Assembly: GCF_004362865.1 (NCBI RefSeq)
Contig: NZ_SNYI01000001.1
Span: 434,001-498,000 of the forward strand
Length of the DNA stretch: 64,000 nt
Direction of reading: 5' to 3'
DNA from: Zeaxanthinibacter enoshimensis
GTDB taxonomy: Bacteria; Bacteroidota; Bacteroidia; Flavobacteriales; Flavobacteriaceae
Below the pieces are notes generated by a model. That model was not told where the DNA came from. It searched no databases and saw nothing but the letters and a program-made list of their open reading frames with translations. Of the stretch, positions 60,978-64,000 are shown in pieces; the stretch's first letter is position 1; every line of letters begins with the position of its first letter. The position numbers and the translations under genes were made by a program.

Positions 60978-62207
60978 TCAGGATTTATATTCGATCTGTT
61001 CGTTTTTAAAGAAGATCGCGAACAAGATCATCACCACGAGCGCAAAGCCTGCCGGGTACATCCAGATCTGTTCCCATGTATGGGTTCCGTCCGGTCTCAG
61101 GAATTCATCCGCGATCTGGCCCGCTACCCAGAAGCCAATCAACATCCCTACCCCGTAAGTGGCTAGGGTGATCAGGCCCTGGGCTGAACTTTTAAACTTC
61201 TCGCCCGCTTTACTGTCTGTATAGATCTGCCCGGAGACAAAGAAGAAATCGTAACAGATACCGTGCAGGGCGATCCCGATCAGCAGCATGAAAGCCAGTT
61301 CCCCGGCATCGCCATAGGCGAACAGGAGGTAACGCACGGTCCATGCCAGCATACCAAAAATCAGGGTCATCTTAAACCCGAACTTCTTAAAGAAGAACGG
61401 CAGTAATAACATGAAAACAACCTCGGAAGCCTGCCCTATGGTCATCTTTCCCGTAGGGTTTTCCATACCTATCTCCGCCAGGAAAGGGTTTGCATTCTGG
61501 TAATAGAAAGCAAGGGGAATACATATCAGGATAGAAGAAATAAAGAAGATTAGGAAATTCCGGTCTTTCAATAATGCCAGGGCATCGAGACCCAGCATAC
61601 TGGAAATACTGATCTTTTCATCCTTGTCTACTTTCGGCGGAGTTTTGGGAAGGGTAAAACTGAACAACCCAAGGACACCAGAGGCGATAGCCACCATCAG
61701 GAATGTATTCCGGAGCATCCCTTCGGCTCTCGCTTCCACGGAATCCCAAAGGAATACATAAGAAATGATCAGCCCCGCGGTGATCCAGCCGATGGTTCCG
61801 AACACCCGTACATATGAAAATTCCTTGGCCGGATCTTTCATTTGCCGGAACGAAATGGAATTCACCAATGCCAGGGTAGGCATATAGAGTATCATGTATC
61901 CTAGGACGTAAGGATAGAAATCAGAGAATGCCTCGGATTGGTACATCTGGTACATCAGGGCTGCCCCTACCAGGTGCAAGACCCCTAGTATTCTTTCCGC
62001 GTTAAAATACCGGTCTGCCACGATCCCTATAATGAGCGGTGCTATGATAGCTCCCCAGGATTGAGTGGAGAAAGCCATCGCGATCTCCCCACCGGAGGCG
62101 CGGAGGTTATCGCCCATATAGGTGCCTAAGGTCACGAACCATCCTCCCCAGATGAAGAATTCCAGGAACATCATGAAGGATAATTGAAATTTTAGCCGGA
62201 GGGTCAT
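60978..62207 (-). CDS. MFS permease (nucleoside:H+ symporter-like)
   Basis: A 409-residue, 12-helix transporter of the NupG/nucleoside-symporter branch of the MFS: KFQLSFMMFLEFFIWGGWFVTLGTYMG at the N-terminus, SFRQMKDPAKEFSYVRVFGTIGWITAGL in the middle. In sugar clusters of this kind it usually carries a sugar or keto-sugar, so the nucleoside label is only a family name. It sits between the DinB-like gene and the oxidoreductase. Confidence 0.85.
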   Translation of the reverse strand: MTLRLKFQLSFMMFLEFFIWGGWFVTLGTYMGDNLRASGGEIAMAFSTQSWGAIIAPLIIGIVADRYFNAERILGVLHLVGAALMYQMYQSEAFSDFYPYVLGYMILYMPTLALVNSISFRQMKDPAKEFSYVRVFGTIGWITAGLIISYVFLWDSVEARAEGMLRNTFLMVAIASGVLGLFSFTLPKTPPKVDKDEKISISSMLGLDALALLKDRNFLIFFISSILICIPLAFYYQNANPFLAEIGMENPTGKMTIGQASEVVFMLLLPFFFKKFGFKMTLIFGMLAWTVRYLLFAYGDAGELAFMLLIGIALHGICYDFFFVSGQIYTDSKAGEKFKSSAQGLITLATYGVGMLIGFWVAGQIADEFLRPDGTHTWEQIWMYPAGFALVVMILFAIFFKNEQIEYKS

Positions 62208-62251
62208 AATTTAAAGTTTAGTTGGTTATGTATATTGGGTTGTTGTACTAT

Positions 62252-62695
62252 CTATCGTTTGTAAAAAATGTAATCCAGGGGTAAAGGTTCCAGCTCGTTA
62301 TGCCTGAAATCGGCAGCGATCTGGGCACGGTGATGGGTAGAGTGGTTGATGATATGGAATAAAATATCCTGGAGGGTATTCGCATAGGATCTGCCTTCCG
62401 TGTTGATATAATCCACCCGCTGATCCAAATTGTCCGTATTGGTAATGATCTCGAAAGAGTTGCGCTGGTTCTCGTAATGGATATCCCCCCAGTCTTCCAC
62501 AGGATGTTCCTGCCACACCTTGTAGGCAGGGGTTTTTTGCATCATACGGGCATTCCATAAATGGTGGGCATTGAGAATATGGCTGAAAAGGGTCTGACTT
62601 TTATCCGGGATGCCTCCCATTTTCTGACACTCTTCTATCAGCCTTTTATTACAATAGAAATTATAATCGAACAATTGATTTAAAAAAACCTTCAT
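62252..62695 (-). CDS. DinB-like protein
   Basis: A 147-residue four-helix-bundle protein of the DinB/YfiT superfamily: FDYNFYCNKRLIEECQ, TLFSHILNAHHLWNARMM (His), and HIINHSTHHRAQIAADFRHNEL (paired His). The three histidines are the usual metal ligands. Substrate is unknown; members act in thiol-dependent transfer or detoxification. It is embedded in the sugar cluster with 15 bases to the upstream gene. Confidence 0.85.
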   Translation of the reverse strand: MKVFLNQLFDYNFYCNKRLIEECQKMGGIPDKSQTLFSHILNAHHLWNARMMQKTPAYKVWQEHPVEDWGDIHYENQRNSFEIITNTDNLDQRVDYINTEGRSYANTLQDILFHIINHSTHHRAQIAADFRHNELEPLPLDYIFYKR

Positions 62696-62710
62696 ACCCC
62701 ATGCTGCTTA

Positions 62711-63712
62711 TTAATTAAGGTCTTTTGCCGCTTTTAACAGTAGCTCTTTGGTTGCCATGATCCCGGCTTCTTCGCCCATGCCGTCACCTTCGTATTCGAC
62801 CCCTATAAATCCGGTATAGCCTGCATCTTTGACAATCTGCAGTACCCTGCTGTAGTCTATCTCGGTCTCGTTTCCTTCCTCGTCAAAATCATGTGATTTA
62901 GCACTGACGGCCTTGGCATAAGGCATGAGCTCTTTTACTCCTTTATAAATATCGTATTGATCTTCACAGTTCCAGGAACCGTCGTCGGCATAATTCCGTT
63001 TGATACAGAAATTCCCAAAATCCGGCAGGGTTCCACAGTTCTCCATATTGACCTTTTCCATGACCTCCGCCAATTTCGCGGCGTTCGAAGAGAGGCCTCC
63101 ATGATTTTCCACCAGGATATTGATGTTCTTATCTTTTGCATAGGTAGCCAGGCCGGTAAGCCCGTCTACAGAGTTGGCTACCCATTCTTCCGGGTTATCA
63201 CTGCCCGAAAGGTTTACACGAATAGAATGACAACCCATCGCGGCAGCAGCATCGACCCATTTATAGTGGTTTTCCACAGCTTTCTTCCTGGCGGACTTAT
63301 CGGAGGTGGCAAGGTCTCCCTGTCCGTCTACCATGATGAGCACATTCTTCAGCCCGTGTTTATCAGCCGCAGCATTTGATTTTTCAACAAAAGCAGCCAT
63401 GGCTTCGGCCGAATAATTGGCAGCTTTCAGCTCCTTATCATATAACTGGCTTACATATTCCAGCCCGCTGAAACCCCAGGATTTTGCCTTCTCGGCAAAT
63501 GAATACGGATCTACGCCATCGTCATTGATCATGCGGTGAATAGACCACTGGGCAAGGGAAAGTTCAAAAAAAGGATCGACCGTCTCTACGGCCAAAGTTT
63601 CTTCTGCACTCTTATCTTCATTCTTCTTTTTTTCTTTACAGGAATTAAAAGAGAGCAAGGCAATTGAAAATAATGTCAAACTCGCTCTCAGTACTAAATT
63701 GTTCTTGTTCAT
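62711..63712 (-). CDS. Exported sugar phosphate isomerase/epimerase-like protein
   Basis: A 333-residue xylose-isomerase-like TIM barrel with an N-terminal lipoprotein-like signal (LFSIALLSFNSCKEKKK), so it probably acts in the periplasm. Ligand-region motifs are WGFSGLEYVSQLY, CHSIRVNLSGSD, NINILVENHGGLSSNA (Glu), CGTLPDFGNFC (Asp) and YTGFIGVEYEGDGMGEEAG (Glu). It differs from the cytosolic isomerase at 58012, so the cluster has one in each compartment. The start is upstream of the DinB gene and divergent from the GMC gene. Confidence 0.85.
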   Translation of the reverse strand: MNKNNLVLRASLTLFSIALLSFNSCKEKKKNEDKSAEETLAVETVDPFFELSLAQWSIHRMINDDGVDPYSFAEKAKSWGFSGLEYVSQLYDKELKAANYSAEAMAAFVEKSNAAADKHGLKNVLIMVDGQGDLATSDKSARKKAVENHYKWVDAAAAMGCHSIRVNLSGSDNPEEWVANSVDGLTGLATYAKDKNINILVENHGGLSSNAAKLAEVMEKVNMENCGTLPDFGNFCIKRNYADDGSWNCEDQYDIYKGVKELMPYAKAVSAKSHDFDEEGNETEIDYSRVLQIVKDAGYTGFIGVEYEGDGMGEEAGIMATKELLLKAAKDLN

Positions 63713-63934
63713 GTCGGTTTTGCTTAATCTTTAAATATAAGGTTTTGATTCCGGGATAGGATTATCCTGCCCTTTCCCCTGAATAGTGGCCCAGCCTGTT
63801 AAGTCCGTGATATGGGGATTTCACTATTCCTATAATACCCTTGATAACACTGCGAACTTAGGGGAAATAATGAATTTTAAATGTAGAAATTTTATTTAAT
63901 ATTTAATACTTTTAGCAAATAAACAATCCCAAAC

Positions 63935-64000
63935 ATGAGTAAATTCTATTACAATGAAGAGCAGGAATCGTATGATGCGATTGTTGTTGGAACCGGTATC
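63935..64000 (+). CDS. GMC oxidoreductase, 5' fragment cut by window edge
   Basis: Only 22 residues are visible (MSKFYYNEEQESYDAIVVGT and on). The YDAIVVGTG start of a Rossmann FAD-binding fold, after a short N-terminal stretch, together with the divergent sugar-oxidation genes, suggests a glucose-methanol-choline oxidoreductase that oxidises sugar hydroxyls. A -7-like TACTTTTA is at 63907-63914. The 222-base gap before it (63713-63934) holds no other recognisable feature. The family call rests mainly on context. Confidence 0.55.
   Translation, partial: MSKFYYNEEQESYDAIVVGTGI

Overview
The window looks like a chromosomal segment of a marine-type member of the Flavobacteriaceae (Bacteroidota). 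The evidence is a SusC/SusD pair, several TonB-dependent receptors with a carboxypeptidase-like N-terminal domain, DUF2141, DUF3078 and DUF423 proteins, promoters of the TTTG-N18/20-TAnnTTTG type, almost no Shine-Dalgarno sequences, and carotenoid genes (lycopene cyclase, GGPP synthase). I saw no tRNA, rRNA, CRISPR array or insertion sequence.

Layout. 1-6.1 kb: rseP (cut by the left edge), a SCO1 copper chaperone, feoA-feoB plus a tiny Cys-rich Feo protein, DUF423, a plug-only lipoprotein and two small envelope proteins. 6.1-8.2 kb: an S9 peptidase. 8.2-19.3 kb: a minus-strand, overlapping-gene exopolysaccharide locus that resembles the Pel system (PelF, PelG, two GH114/PelA-hydrolase-like proteins, an unidentified polytopic membrane protein and a 1336-residue lipoprotein joining a deacetylase, a TPR solenoid and an outer-membrane barrel). 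19.3-20.8 kb: a ZIP metal transporter and its DtxR/MntR-type regulator with a candidate operator. 21.0-23.1 kb: lycopene cyclase and GGPP synthase. 23.3-29.9 kb: a TetR-TolC-MFP-RND efflux operon. 30.0-34.2 kb: SusD and SusC. 34.4-43.4 kb: housekeeping and envelope genes (aspS, a ClC protein, csp, tadA, dxs, DUF3078, dgt).

43.4-53.5 kb: a probable phosphate-acquisition region with a TonB receptor, a duplicated repeat lipoprotein, a YwqK-like protein, an OprO/P-type porin, a PiT-PhoU-like transporter and a PepSY-like protein. The receptor and the PiT gene share an identical 18-base upstream element inside 11-base-phased direct repeats, the geometry of a PhoB box. 53.6-56.4 kb: nadD, a DUF559 gene flanked by hairpin repeats, gmk and yicC. 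56.4-64.0 kb: a sugar-oxidation cluster (two DUF1080 proteins, two sugar-phosphate-isomerase-like TIM barrels, a Gfo/Idh/MocA dehydrogenase, an MFS permease and the start of a GMC oxidoreductase), consistent with a 3-keto-glycoside route.

The strongest candidate for an undescribed system is the Pel-like locus. It has the PelF/PelG synthesis-export core, but no PelC, PelD or PelE and no visible c-di-GMP receptor. The secretion and modification parts (PelA deacetylase and PelB TPR-porin) appear fused in one surface lipoprotein. Functions are inferred from sequence motifs read by eye; no database search was run.
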